In this document: positions 1 through 6,375 of the stretch, piece after piece
Position numbering within the stretch: position 1 is the stretch's first letter
Layout: each line of letters opens with the position of its first letter
Assembly (NCBI GenBank): GCA_946612055.1
Contig: CAMOEH010000138.1
Location: 1 to 11,004 of the forward strand
Origin: an uncultured Bacillota bacterium
GTDB lineage: Bacteria; Bacillota_I; Bacilli_A; RFN20; CAG-826
Length of the DNA stretch: 11,004 bases
Direction: 5' to 3'
The notes under the pieces: generated by a model
The model's input: only the letters and a program-made list of their open reading frames with translations
What the model was told of the DNA's origin: nothing
Database searches by the model: none
Program-made: the position numbers and the translations under genes

Positions 1-582
1 CTTGGCTTCACTGGATATACCAAAAACGGCAAGCGCATTTCCGTTATGGCTTCGGGGATGGGGCAGCCTTCTATCGGCATCTATTCCCACGAGCTTTATG
101 AACATTATGGCGTAGAAGCCATCATCCGCGTTGGAACTTGCGGATCCTATGCCGAAGAATGCGATGTCGGCAGCGTCATCATTGCCGAAGGTAGCTGCAC
201 CGATTCCAATTGGATTTCCCAATATAAACTCGAAGGAGGGCTTTATAGCGCGATTGCGGACTTTGAAATGCTAAAAGCCGCGGATGAAAGCGCCAAAGAA
301 CTCGGCATCGAAGCCAAAGTTGGCAATATCGTTTCTAGCGACGTCTTCTATGATGATGACCCCAATATGTGGAAGAAGTGGCAGCATCTAGGCGTTTTGG
401 CCGTCGAAATGGAATCCTACGCTCTTTATATCAACGCCGCGGTGTTGAAGAAGAAGGCGCTTTGCATTCTCACCGTCTCCGATTCTTATATCTCCCACAA
501 AGTCCTGACCGCGGAAGAAAGGCAAAACAATCTCCGCAACATGGTTGAGATTGGTATCCGCACCGCCGAGAAATTCGCTTAA
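1..582 (+). CDS. deoD: Purine-nucleoside phosphorylase, DeoD type (5' end outside window)
   Basis: This enzyme cleaves purine (deoxy)ribonucleosides with phosphate to free base and (deoxy)ribose-1-phosphate in cytosolic nucleoside salvage. The frame is open from base 1 (reads LGFTGYTKNGKRISVMASGMG), so the ATG at 46 is internal. Compared with E. coli DeoD, recalled from memory, about 46 N-terminal residues lie upstream of the window. Family features visible: the phosphate-site segment IIRVGTCGS, the ACTDS-like segment GSCTDSNW, VEMES (ribose-binding Met-Glu), and TVSDS followed by EERQ, which carry the catalytic Asp and the conserved Arg of hexameric PNPs. The C-terminus ends where the family normally ends, so the gene looks intact. 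The next gene begins 8 nt after the TAA stop, suggesting co-transcription. DeoD is far more likely than uridine phosphorylase because of the VSD...ERQ segment. Confidence 0.96.
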   Translation, partial: LGFTGYTKNGKRISVMASGMGQPSIGIYSHELYEHYGVEAIIRVGTCGSYAEECDVGSVIIAEGSCTDSNWISQYKLEGGLYSAIADFEMLKAADESAKELGIEAKVGNIVSSDVFYDDDPNMWKKWQHLGVLAVEMESYALYINAAVLKKKALCILTVSDSYISHKVLTAEERQNNLRNMVEIGIRTAEKFA

Positions 583-590
583 TTCCCATA

Positions 591-1223
591 ATGCCTTATC
601 AAGTTCGCCTCACTCTTTTCATCATCGCATTGGTGCTTGCCGCCATCATTTTCCTGTTTTTGTTTCTCTATCCCGTGATGCGGAATTTTCTTTATAAGAA
701 AAGAACCGTCCCCATGTATTATTCCCGCATCCGCCGAATCGTGGATGAGCATGATTTCTTGCTGATCAACGATCTAACCGATAAAGGTGGGGATGGAAGG
801 CCTGCGTTGCACCTAGACCATATCGTCATCGGCAACAAATATTTCTATTGCATCTCCGATTGCTATTACGAAGGCTGCCTTAAAGGGAGCGTCGATAGCG
901 AAGTCTGGATTTATTATCATGAAGGGAAAAAAGAAGCGATCGGCAATCCCTTGATATCCTCGCGTCAAAAAGTCGAAACCCTTTCGATCATCTCGGGAAT
1001 CGATTCTTCGATGCTGGTCCCGATCGTTTTGGTCAACGATGATTGCTTGATGACCCCAATCCAAAGCAAAAAGAACGAATATATCGTTTCTTTGCGTCAA
1101 TTGAAGCACTTAATCGAAGATATCGAAAGCGATCCTAAAATCGAGCCACTAAACGAATGGGAGACCCTCGTCGCGGCGAAAGACCTCGCCGAATGGAAAG
1201 AAAATGGAAAAAAGAAACGATAA
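591..1223 (+). CDS. Membrane-anchored degenerate NERD-like protein
   Basis: 210 residues with one N-terminal membrane segment (about 7-30), then a basic stretch (RNFLYKKR) and a soluble, probably cytoplasmic domain. Residues 76-130 follow the pattern of the NERD (nuclease-related) domain: LDHIVIG (76-81), an aromatic strand (84-88), EGCLKG (94-99), a Trp (106) and the NPL...RQKVETL helix (119-131). In typical NERD domains the strand after DHxVV carries E-x-K, the restriction-endonuclease-like dyad; aligned by eye, this protein has S89 and C91 there, so a nuclease activity is unlikely. The start lies 8 nt after the deoD stop and has no evident Shine-Dalgarno site, so translation may be coupled. 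The 3' end overlaps the next gene by 20 nt. The family assignment rests on motif spacing recognised by eye and is moderate; the function is unknown. Confidence 0.7.
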   Translation: MPYQVRLTLFIIALVLAAIIFLFLFLYPVMRNFLYKKRTVPMYYSRIRRIVDEHDFLLINDLTDKGGDGRPALHLDHIVIGNKYFYCISDCYYEGCLKGSVDSEVWIYYHEGKKEAIGNPLISSRQKVETLSIISGIDSSMLVPIVLVNDDCLMTPIQSKKNEYIVSLRQLKHLIEDIESDPKIEPLNEWETLVAAKDLAEWKENGKKKR

Positions 1224-2244
1224 AAAGAAGAATGTTTCCTCCGTTAACGAAGCCCTAAAAGAAAACAAAGGGCCGATTATCGCGGTGACTTTCGTGTTGT
1301 TTCTATTATTCGCGATCGTTTCTTCTTTGGCGTTAATCGATATCCTTTTCTTTTTTCTTGGCTATCTTTTTATTGCTTTGCCTTCCTTTTTTGCCTATCA
1401 ACGGCTTTTGGAAACGATTGTCCAAGGGAAAGAAATCTCCCATCGCCTAGCTTTCCTTTTCTTCTTTTCCTATTTCCGGATGCCAGGAAGAGGCGTTTAT
1501 CGCGCCTTGTTATCCTTGCTAAAAGCCCTCCCGGCATTTATCGGAGGAAGTGTCCTCTTTTCTTTGCTTTATTTTGGAATCGGATATGGCGTTTCTTCTT
1601 CGGCGAAAGAAAGCTTAGATGCCTTGGTTAACGTCTATCAAAACGGTTCCTTAACGGAGATAATCTCTTTATTAAATGAAGACCAATTCCTTTTGATAGG
1701 ATCTTCTTTAAGCGTGGTCGTTTCTTTCTATTTCGGCCTCTTGGTCATTTTGATCCATATGGGTAATTATTCTTTGTCATCGGTTGTAAGAATCGCGATT
1801 ATCTCCGATTCCGCCCGGACTTCGAATATCGCTTTCGGGAGAGGGTTTGAAATCGTGAAAAGTGAATATCTTCCTTTGAAACGAAAAAATGGATGGATGC
1901 TCCCTCTTTTATTCACCTTTGGCTATGCATCAGGAGCTTATCTAGCAAGCCTGATTTCCTTTAATGCAGGCGCGTTAACGATGGGAGGATTGCTATTAGG
2001 TTCTTTCTTCCTTTGTATAGCGCTTCCTTATTTTTGTCTCCATGTCCTTTCTTTTGGCGACAAGCATATCTTTACTTTCGCCAAAGAAGGAGCCTTGTTA
2101 GCCAAGGAGCATTATCAAAGCGCCAAAGAGTTAGGCATTATTAGCCAAGAAGAAAAAGAAGAATTCGATAAAAGAATTGAGGATGCGTTAAAAAATATCG
2201 AAGAAGCATCGAAAGAAGATTCAGAAATTGACGATCAAGAATAA
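1204..2244 (+). CDS. Polytopic membrane protein of unknown function
   Basis: 346 residues. I do not recognise the family. The N-terminus is lysine-rich (MEKRNDKKKN), followed by about six hydrophobic segments (roughly 24-42, 43-65, 104-130, 162-187, 231-252, 258-284). A charged C-terminal tail (about 295-346), predicted helical and possibly coiled-coil, becomes strongly acidic at the end (EEASKEDSEIDDQE). By the positive-inside rule the basic N-terminus and the loop ending LKRKNG (225-230) should be cytoplasmic. The start ATG lies inside the last 20 nt of the preceding gene, with a weak GGAAAG ribosome site at 1195-1200, so the two are almost certainly co-translated and may act together. The operon ends at the hairpin just after the stop. 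No catalytic or transporter signature was seen. Confidence 0.85.
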   Translation: MEKRNDKKKNVSSVNEALKENKGPIIAVTFVLFLLFAIVSSLALIDILFFFLGYLFIALPSFFAYQRLLETIVQGKEISHRLAFLFFFSYFRMPGRGVYRALLSLLKALPAFIGGSVLFSLLYFGIGYGVSSSAKESLDALVNVYQNGSLTEIISLLNEDQFLLIGSSLSVVVSFYFGLLVILIHMGNYSLSSVVRIAIISDSARTSNIAFGRGFEIVKSEYLPLKRKNGWMLPLLFTFGYASGAYLASLISFNAGALTMGGLLLGSFFLCIALPYFCLHVLSFGDKHIFTFAKEGALLAKEHYQSAKELGIISQEEKEEFDKRIEDALKNIEEASKEDSEIDDQE

Positions 2245-2248
2245 AGAA

Positions 2249-2280
2249 AAACGGAGATTAAGTGCCATCTCCGTTTCTTT
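2249..2280. terminator. Bidirectional rho-independent terminator
   Basis: A 10-bp perfect stem, AAACGGAGAT (2249-2258) with ATCTCCGTTT (2267-2276), encloses an 8-nt loop. It is followed by TTTCTTTTATCC on the + strand and by a T-rich run (TTCTTTATT) on the - strand. It lies between two convergent stop codons (2244 on +, 2301 on -), so one hairpin can end both the deoD-side operon and the lipoprotein transcript. Confidence 0.87.
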
Positions 2281-2300
2281 TATCCTTGTTGAGGACTAGC

Positions 2301-4598
2301 TTAATCTACCCATTCTCCCGGGCCGTAGATATCAACGCCCACGCCACCATTAACCATGTAGGAAGGATAGAGGCAGATGTGGACATCTTCGGTATCGCTA
2401 ACGGCAACATAGGTATAGAGATCATCTTCGACAAGGGCGAAACCGCTTTGATCAAGAAGATCAGCAATGTAAGCCATGGCTTCTTCTAAGGTCAAACTCG
2501 CGCCGGAAAGATCGATATTGCCACTTCCATAGGAAGCGTCGAACTCGAAAGTCGAACCCTCAATGACGATTTCCGGAATCGCAAGATCGACTTCTAGGGC
2601 AAGGAGGTAATCATGTATCGAGGAAGCAAGAGTGGCTTCTTCGATTTCGCCATAGGCGGTGACGATGTTGATGATGGTCGCATCAAGATCGGCATCATAG
2701 CCAACGAGGAGGAAGGTGTCACCGACAGTATAGAAGCCATCGCCTAAATCAGTTGCACCATCATTGGCAACCAAAGAAGCGCCGACTTCGGCAGCGACAT
2801 CGCCATGGCAAGCGAGGTTGATGACATAAGCCATTTCCCCTTCATCTTCTGAAACCACGACGCTGAAATACCAATTGCTTTCGATTTCGATCGGAGTGAT
2901 GGCCTTAAGGTCGCCGAATTGGAGATATTTGTTCAAAGTGGCCGTGGGGAAGGCGCCGACTTTGCTCATTCCTTGGGTTTCAAGGATGTCAAATATCGGG
3001 CCAACGACGTTAAGAATCGTGACGCCGCGATCATAGGAAACAGAAACCGCCGCATAATCGCTATAGAAGGTCTTGTAATAGACTTTTTGGGTGCTTAAGT
3101 AGGTGAACCCGGCCGCTTCAAGGTTTTGAATCGCTTCTTCGGTGTGGTCGCCAAAAGCGATCAAAAGGATGGAGGAGTAGCCTTGGCCCGCTTTAACATG
3201 TTCATACCATTCGCCAGCTTCATTGACCGCGGCGAAAGGAACGTTTTCTCCGCTCATGCCAAAGATGCCTTGCACATCGGCCATCGGGAAGCCCGTGACT
3301 TTGACTAGTTCAGGATCAAGAGCCAAAAGGCCGGCTTCGGTATAATCCGGAGCACTGGTCGGCCCATAGATAGCGATAACGCTATAATCGATGCCTTCGT
3401 GGACTTGGATCTCGACCGCGCCTTCGGCATCGGTGTAGATGCCGTACATGGCGTTATAGGTTAGCCCAGCCGCTTCAAGATTGGCGATAAGGGCATCGCC
3501 GAAGAGGCCTTCGGTATAAAGGACCAAACTCTTGTAGGTGGTAACGCCGTCTTCCATGGTGTTGTCTTTGGCTAAGGCATACCAAGTTCCGGTGAGATTA
3601 ACGCCTTCAATCGCGACGGAAGATTCATCGAGAACTTCGGCGACTAAGTCAGTGGGCCAGCCATTAACCGTTGCATAGCCTTGCGCGATTAAAGCATCGA
3701 CATCGATGTAATCCGGATTGTAGGCGAATTCCATTAGGACATATCCACCATAAGATCCGCCATAATCACCAATGTAGAGCTGAATCGTGGGATCTGCATC
3801 AAGGACAAGATCGTAATCGCCATAAGAGTCAATGGTCGCGGTCCAACCGAGTTCTCCTAATTGTTCGACGTAAGCGACCATTTCATCATAATTCGTCGTT
3901 CCGTTTGGATAATTGATATAGACGATCAAAGTGCTGCTTTCGGTATCGATTTCATGAGTGAAGTTGATGTCAGCTGCGGAATCATATTCAGGAAGCGGAT
4001 CGATTTCGACATCAAAATATCCGAAATATTCTGCAATCGCGTCATTGGGCATGGCGGAAGAACCAGGCAACCCAGTGATATCGATGAAGATGAACGAATC
4101 ATATTGGCCAGTGGTGGAGGCGTATTGCCCTTCCCAGGCATTGACGTTGTATTGCTCGTTAGGAGAGGCAAAGGTTTTGTCCCCGTATTCGTCTTCCCCT
4201 AAATCGGCAAAGCCAGCTTCAAGCAAAGCGGCTTGGAAATCACCGATGACAGGAACAACATCGAGATAATCATCGAGTTCGACGGCGATTTGGGCGGAAG
4301 CGCCTTGGTCGAAAAGCTCATAGCTGACGGCATCAGGAATGCCAGGAAGCTCGTCGGTGATGCCCCTAGATTCAAATAAGGCATCGATTTGAGCTTGGAA
4401 GTCCGCAGGCCATTCCATCGCAACTTCTTCGCTAGTGGAAGATTCGCTGCTGCTGGGGTTTTCTTCTTCGGTAGAGGAAGTGGATGTCTCTCCGCCTTCG
4501 GAAGTAGGAACCGCTTCTGACGAGCCGGATCCGCCGCAAGCGGCTAACATTCCTAAGGCAAGCAAGAGACTAATCGGCAAGAATTTGCTATTTTTCAT
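2301..4598 (-). CDS. Very acidic six-module repeat lipoprotein
   Basis: 765 residues. Signal peptide 1-20 with lipobox LAAC; Cys21 should be lipidated, placing the protein on the outer face of the membrane. A Ser/Thr/Glu/Gly-rich linker (22-60) follows. The rest reads as six degenerate modules ending near residues 178, 293, 413, 534, 650 and 760. A typical module has a start like GFP/GWP, a W/Y-rich strand, a helix resembling NLEAAGFTY (373-381 and 492-500 are nearly identical), Tyr-rich strands, and a closing V-I-x-I-Y-G-P strand (C, D and F clearest). Composition is extreme: about 12 Lys and 2 Arg against a great excess of Asp/Glu. No enzyme motif was seen, and the gene appears to stand alone. 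The start is supported by a good ribosome site, AAAGGAAAG at 4602-4610, and by the signal peptide. It could be a solute- or polymer-binding or adhesion protein; the function is unknown. Confidence 0.9.
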   Translation of the reverse strand: MKNSKFLPISLLLALGMLAACGGSGSSEAVPTSEGGETSTSSTEEENPSSSESSTSEEVAMEWPADFQAQIDALFESRGITDELPGIPDAVSYELFDQGASAQIAVELDDYLDVVPVIGDFQAALLEAGFADLGEDEYGDKTFASPNEQYNVNAWEGQYASTTGQYDSFIFIDITGLPGSSAMPNDAIAEYFGYFDVEIDPLPEYDSAADINFTHEIDTESSTLIVYINYPNGTTNYDEMVAYVEQLGELGWTATIDSYGDYDLVLDADPTIQLYIGDYGGSYGGYVLMEFAYNPDYIDVDALIAQGYATVNGWPTDLVAEVLDESSVAIEGVNLTGTWYALAKDNTMEDGVTTYKSLVLYTEGLFGDALIANLEAAGLTYNAMYGIYTDAEGAVEIQVHEGIDYSVIAIYGPTSAPDYTEAGLLALDPELVKVTGFPMADVQGIFGMSGENVPFAAVNEAGEWYEHVKAGQGYSSILLIAFGDHTEEAIQNLEAAGFTYLSTQKVYYKTFYSDYAAVSVSYDRGVTILNVVGPIFDILETQGMSKVGAFPTATLNKYLQFGDLKAITPIEIESNWYFSVVVSEDEGEMAYVINLACHGDVAAEVGASLVANDGATDLGDGFYTVGDTFLLVGYDADLDATIINIVTAYGEIEEATLASSIHDYLLALEVDLAIPEIVIEGSTFEFDASYGSGNIDLSGASLTLEEAMAYIADLLDQSGFALVEDDLYTYVAVSDTEDVHICLYPSYMVNGGVGVDIYGPGEWVD

Positions 4599-4854
4599 AG
4601 TCTTTCCTTTCTTTATTGTCTAACAATATGAGGGACGAATTGAAAAAAGGAAACAAAATTTTTCAAAACTTTCTATTTTTTTCACAAATGGCATTTTCTG
4701 TTAACAATTTAATGAGTTTTATAATTTTGCTAAAAATATAATCAGGAACGTTAGAAACCTAGGTTTCGTTAATAAAAATCCCTTTATGAAATTGATTATG
4801 AAAATGATAAATCGCAGTGTCTAAAAGTGTTCAAAATTAGTTGCCTAGCAAGCC
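4599..4854. other. AT-rich intergenic region upstream of the lipoprotein
   Basis: About 255 bases with no gene seen on either strand, clearly more AT-rich than the flanks. It must hold the promoter and leader of the lipoprotein gene, since the tRNA terminator blocks read-through from upstream. Possible - strand -10 elements are TATATT (4735-4740), TATAAA (4718-4723) and TATTGT (4623-4628), but none has a convincing -35 at 16-18 bp. It also contains a short inverted repeat, TATTGT-cta-ACAATA (4614-4628), just upstream of the ribosome site, and the perfect palindrome at 4754-4767, listed separately. Confidence 0.6.
4754..4767. repeat. Perfect 14-bp palindrome, operator-like
   Basis: GAAACCTAGGTTTC is a perfect dyad and is flanked on both sides by GTTA in direct orientation (4750-4753 and 4768-4771). 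It lies about 155 bp upstream of the lipoprotein start and about 14 bp upstream of one weak -10 candidate (TATATT, 4735-4740, - strand), which is where a repressor site might overlap a -35. No T-run adjoins it and it has no loop, so a terminator is unlikely. I cannot name the regulator. Confidence 0.45.
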
Positions 4855-4884
4855 AAAGAAAAAGCCCTGGCTTCTAGTCAGGGC
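4855..4884 (-). terminator. Rho-independent terminator of the tRNA pair
   Basis: On the - strand, GCCCTG (4884-4879) pairs with CAGGGC (4869-4864) around a 9-nt loop and is followed by TTTTTCTTT (4863-4855). It lies 12 nt beyond the encoded CCA of tRNA-Gly, so it ends the tandem tRNA transcript and insulates the lipoprotein gene downstream. Confidence 0.9.
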
Positions 4885-4896
4885 GATTTGTGCAAA

Positions 4897-4970
4897 TGGA
4901 GCAGATGACGAGAATCGAACTCGCGTAGTCAGCTTGGAAGGCTGAAGTTCTACCATTGAACTACATCTGC
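4897..4970 (-). tRNA. tRNA-Gly (anticodon TCC)
   Basis: 74 nt. Acceptor arms GCAGATG and CATCTGC pair fully, with discriminator T and an encoded CCA (4899-4897). The anticodon arm is TCAGC-CTTCCAA-GCTGA, giving anticodon TCC, which reads GGA/GGG. The T arm is CGAG-TTCGATT-CTCG and the D arm is GTTC-AATGGTA-GAAC. All four arms form without mismatch. It lies 5 nt downstream of tRNA-Asp and shares its transcript. Confidence 0.97.
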
Positions 4971-4975
4971 GCTAC

Positions 4976-5052
4976 TGGCGGACCATACGAGATTCGAACT
5001 CGTGATCTCTTCCGTGACAGGGAAGCATGTTGGGCCGCTACACCAATGGTCC
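4976..5052 (-). tRNA. tRNA-Asp (anticodon GTC)
   Basis: 77 nt. Acceptor arms GGACCAT and ATGGTCC pair fully, with discriminator G (usual for tRNA-Asp) and an encoded CCA (4978-4976). The anticodon arm is CTTCC-CTGTCAC-GGAAG, giving anticodon GTC. The T arm is ACGAG-TTCGAAT-CTCGT, and the D stem GTGT/ACAT closes with one G-T pair. It is the first gene of the Asp-Gly pair. Confidence 0.97.
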
Positions 5053-5063
5053 GTAGCCCGATA

Positions 5064-5092
5064 AATATATCACAAGCAAATATTCTATCCAA
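5064..5092 (-). promoter_or_regulatory. Promoter of the tRNA-Asp/tRNA-Gly unit
   Basis: On the - strand, TTGGAT (5092-5087) is separated by exactly 17 bp from TATATT (5069-5064), which is preceded by TGTGA. The mature tRNA-Asp starts 12 bases beyond the -10, leaving a leader of about 5 nt. The region after the -10 (TATCGGGC) is GC-rich, as in stable-RNA promoters subject to growth-rate control. An alternative -35 (TTGTTA) sits further upstream with AATATT as -10. Confidence 0.7.
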
Positions 5093-5103
5093 TGTTTTTG
5101 TAA

Positions 5104-5135
5104 CAAAAAATGCCCCATCGCGGTGGAAGGGGCAT
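5104..5135 (-). terminator. Rho-independent terminator after thioredoxin
   Basis: On the - strand, ATGCCCC (5135-5129) pairs with GGGGCAT (5116-5110) around a 12-nt loop, followed directly by TTTTTTGTTA (the run begins with the T of the last pair). It lies 13 nt past the thioredoxin stop codon and closes the CPBP-TraX-thioredoxin operon, directly upstream of the tRNA promoter. Confidence 0.92.
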
Positions 5136-5148
5136 CTTTTGCTTCTTT

Positions 5149-5454
5149 TTACAAGCCTAAGAAACGAAGCAAGCTCGGCTTTGGCATGAAGCCAACTTGG
5201 GTGCGGACGAGTTCCCCTTTTTCAAGATAAAGGAGGGTCGGAATGCTGCTGACGCCATATTTGGCCGCAACTTCTTCCACCTCGTCGACATCGACGCGGA
5301 GGACTTTGATTTCCGGGTGTTCTTTGGCGACTTCCGCTACGATCGGGGCGATCATTTTGCAAGGGCCGCACCAAGTGGCATAGAGGTCAACGAGGACCTT
5401 ATCGGCCATCTTTTCTTCGTCGAATTGATTTTTGGATTTGATTTCGATTTCCAT
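5149..5454 (-). CDS. trxA: Thioredoxin
   Basis: 101 residues, close to the usual 105 of classic thioredoxins. The fold elements are in order: VDLYATWCGPCK with the redox pair C29 and C32, the buried Asp (D23) six residues before the first Cys, and the cis-proline P72 in SSIPTLLYLEKGE. It lacks a signal peptide, so it is a cytosolic dithiol reductant that thioredoxin reductase would recharge. The start has an AGGAG ribosome site (minus strand, 5469-5465) lying between the TraX stop and the ATG, only 21 nt apart, so it is the last gene of the operon. Other thioredoxin paralogues may exist elsewhere, so trxA rather than a more specialised member is an inference. A hairpin terminator follows. Confidence 0.96.
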   Translation of the reverse strand: MEIEIKSKNQFDEEKMADKVLVDLYATWCGPCKMIAPIVAEVAKEHPEIKVLRVDVDEVEEVAAKYGVSSIPTLLYLEKGELVRTQVGFMPKPSLLRFLGL

Positions 5455-5475
5455 GGGTAGATTTCTCCTGTGCGA

Positions 5476-6375
5476 CTATATTAACTGGAACAAGGCCCAA
5501 AGCAAAGCAAGATGCACCGGATAATAAGCGTAAGTGAAAATTCGCCACCATTTGCTGTCATATCCTCTCTTCCCGCTATATAGAAGCAATAAGATGCCCG
5601 CTAAGGCGCAATAAGAATGGGGAGGAATGGAAACGCCATCCCCCGTCATCGGAAGCGGATCTAGATACACGCCCTCCCTGATTTGGATATAACCGATCCC
5701 CCAAATGAGGAGAACGACGAAGAACAAAGCCGCGGAGGATAGAAGGTTTTCTAATCGTTGATGGGTCTCGCTTTTTTCAAATAATTCGTAATCGAGATCG
5801 ATCTTTTTGGCATAGGATTTCCCGATAACGCGGTTGAGCTTTGGAATGCAATAGAAAGCCAAGCCAAGCAAAAGCCCGACAATCGAATACCCAGGCATCA
5901 AGACGCTGGGGAACCAATAAATATGAACGTCGACGATAATCGCATATAGCTGCATGCCATAAACGAAAGACAAAACCGCCCCTGGAAGCAAAGCAAAGAT
6001 CTTTCGGTAGCCTTTTAGTCCAAGGCAAAATAGCATCGTTCCGATCAAAATCAGATCGTTGAAGGGGTTATAGCCAAAAGAAGAAGAGAATGCATACGTT
6101 AACACCGAATCAACGGCAACTAACCCCGCCCATAAGATTCCTAGGCGAAGCAAATATAGGCCACGTCTAGAGCTTTTTTTCATCCCTTCGGCTAATAAGA
6201 AGACGAATAAAGGCAAGGCCATGGTTCCGATGATGCGGAAGATAAAGCCGATGCGGTGGGGGAGACTATCGCCATAGGGGTCCATGCCCAAAAGAAAATA
6301 GCCGATATGGTCTAACGTCATGAAAACCATCGCCAGGATTTTAAGAAAGAACCCGTCGAGATGGATTTTCTTCAT
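5476..6375 (-). CDS. TraX-family membrane protein (putative acyltransferase-like)
   Basis: 299 residues, polytopic, with roughly eight to nine hydrophobic segments. TraX-family signatures: LKILAMVFMTLDHIG (11-25), RIIGTMALPLFVFLLAEG (47-64), a conserved Arg-rich turn after it, and a final AYYPVHLALL (283-292). The founder, TraX of the F plasmid, N-acetylates pilin; chromosomal homologues in Bacillota are widespread and uncharacterised, so the donor and acceptor here are unknown. A charged cytoplasmic-type loop (about 178-210) separates the two membrane halves. It begins in a TAATG overlap with the CPBP gene stop and has a strong GGAGG ribosome site (6386-6382) within the end of that gene, so translation is coupled. 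No conjugation genes are present, so a role in conjugation is not supported. Confidence 0.85.
   Translation of the reverse strand: MKKIHLDGFFLKILAMVFMTLDHIGYFLLGMDPYGDSLPHRIGFIFRIIGTMALPLFVFLLAEGMKKSSRRGLYLLRLGILWAGLVAVDSVLTYAFSSSFGYNPFNDLILIGTMLFCLGLKGYRKIFALLPGAVLSFVYGMQLYAIIVDVHIYWFPSVLMPGYSIVGLLLGLAFYCIPKLNRVIGKSYAKKIDLDYELFEKSETHQRLENLLSSAALFFVVLLIWGIGYIQIREGVYLDPLPMTGDGVSIPPHSYCALAGILLLLYSGKRGYDSKWWRIFTYAYYPVHLALLWALFQLI

Noticed and set aside
3671..4202. Several open frames of 80-113 codons on the + strand opposite the lipoprotein, and similar ones on the - strand
   Set aside because: They are shadows of the long lipoprotein frame, with low-complexity translations, no ribosome sites and no family resemblance.
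4614..4628. Inverted repeat TATTGT-cta-ACAATA as a terminator or riboswitch element
   Set aside because: The arms are only 6 bp and AT-rich with no T-tract role, and it is too short for a riboswitch. It may be chance in AT-rich DNA.
4956..5189. 77-codon + strand open frame across the tRNA genes
   Set aside because: It is the complement of tRNA-Asp and tRNA-Gly, and the tRNA structures explain the sequence fully.
5476..6375. TraX-family gene as evidence for a conjugative element
   Set aside because: No other transfer, integrase, relaxase or repeat features are present, and chromosomal TraX-like genes are common in Bacillota.
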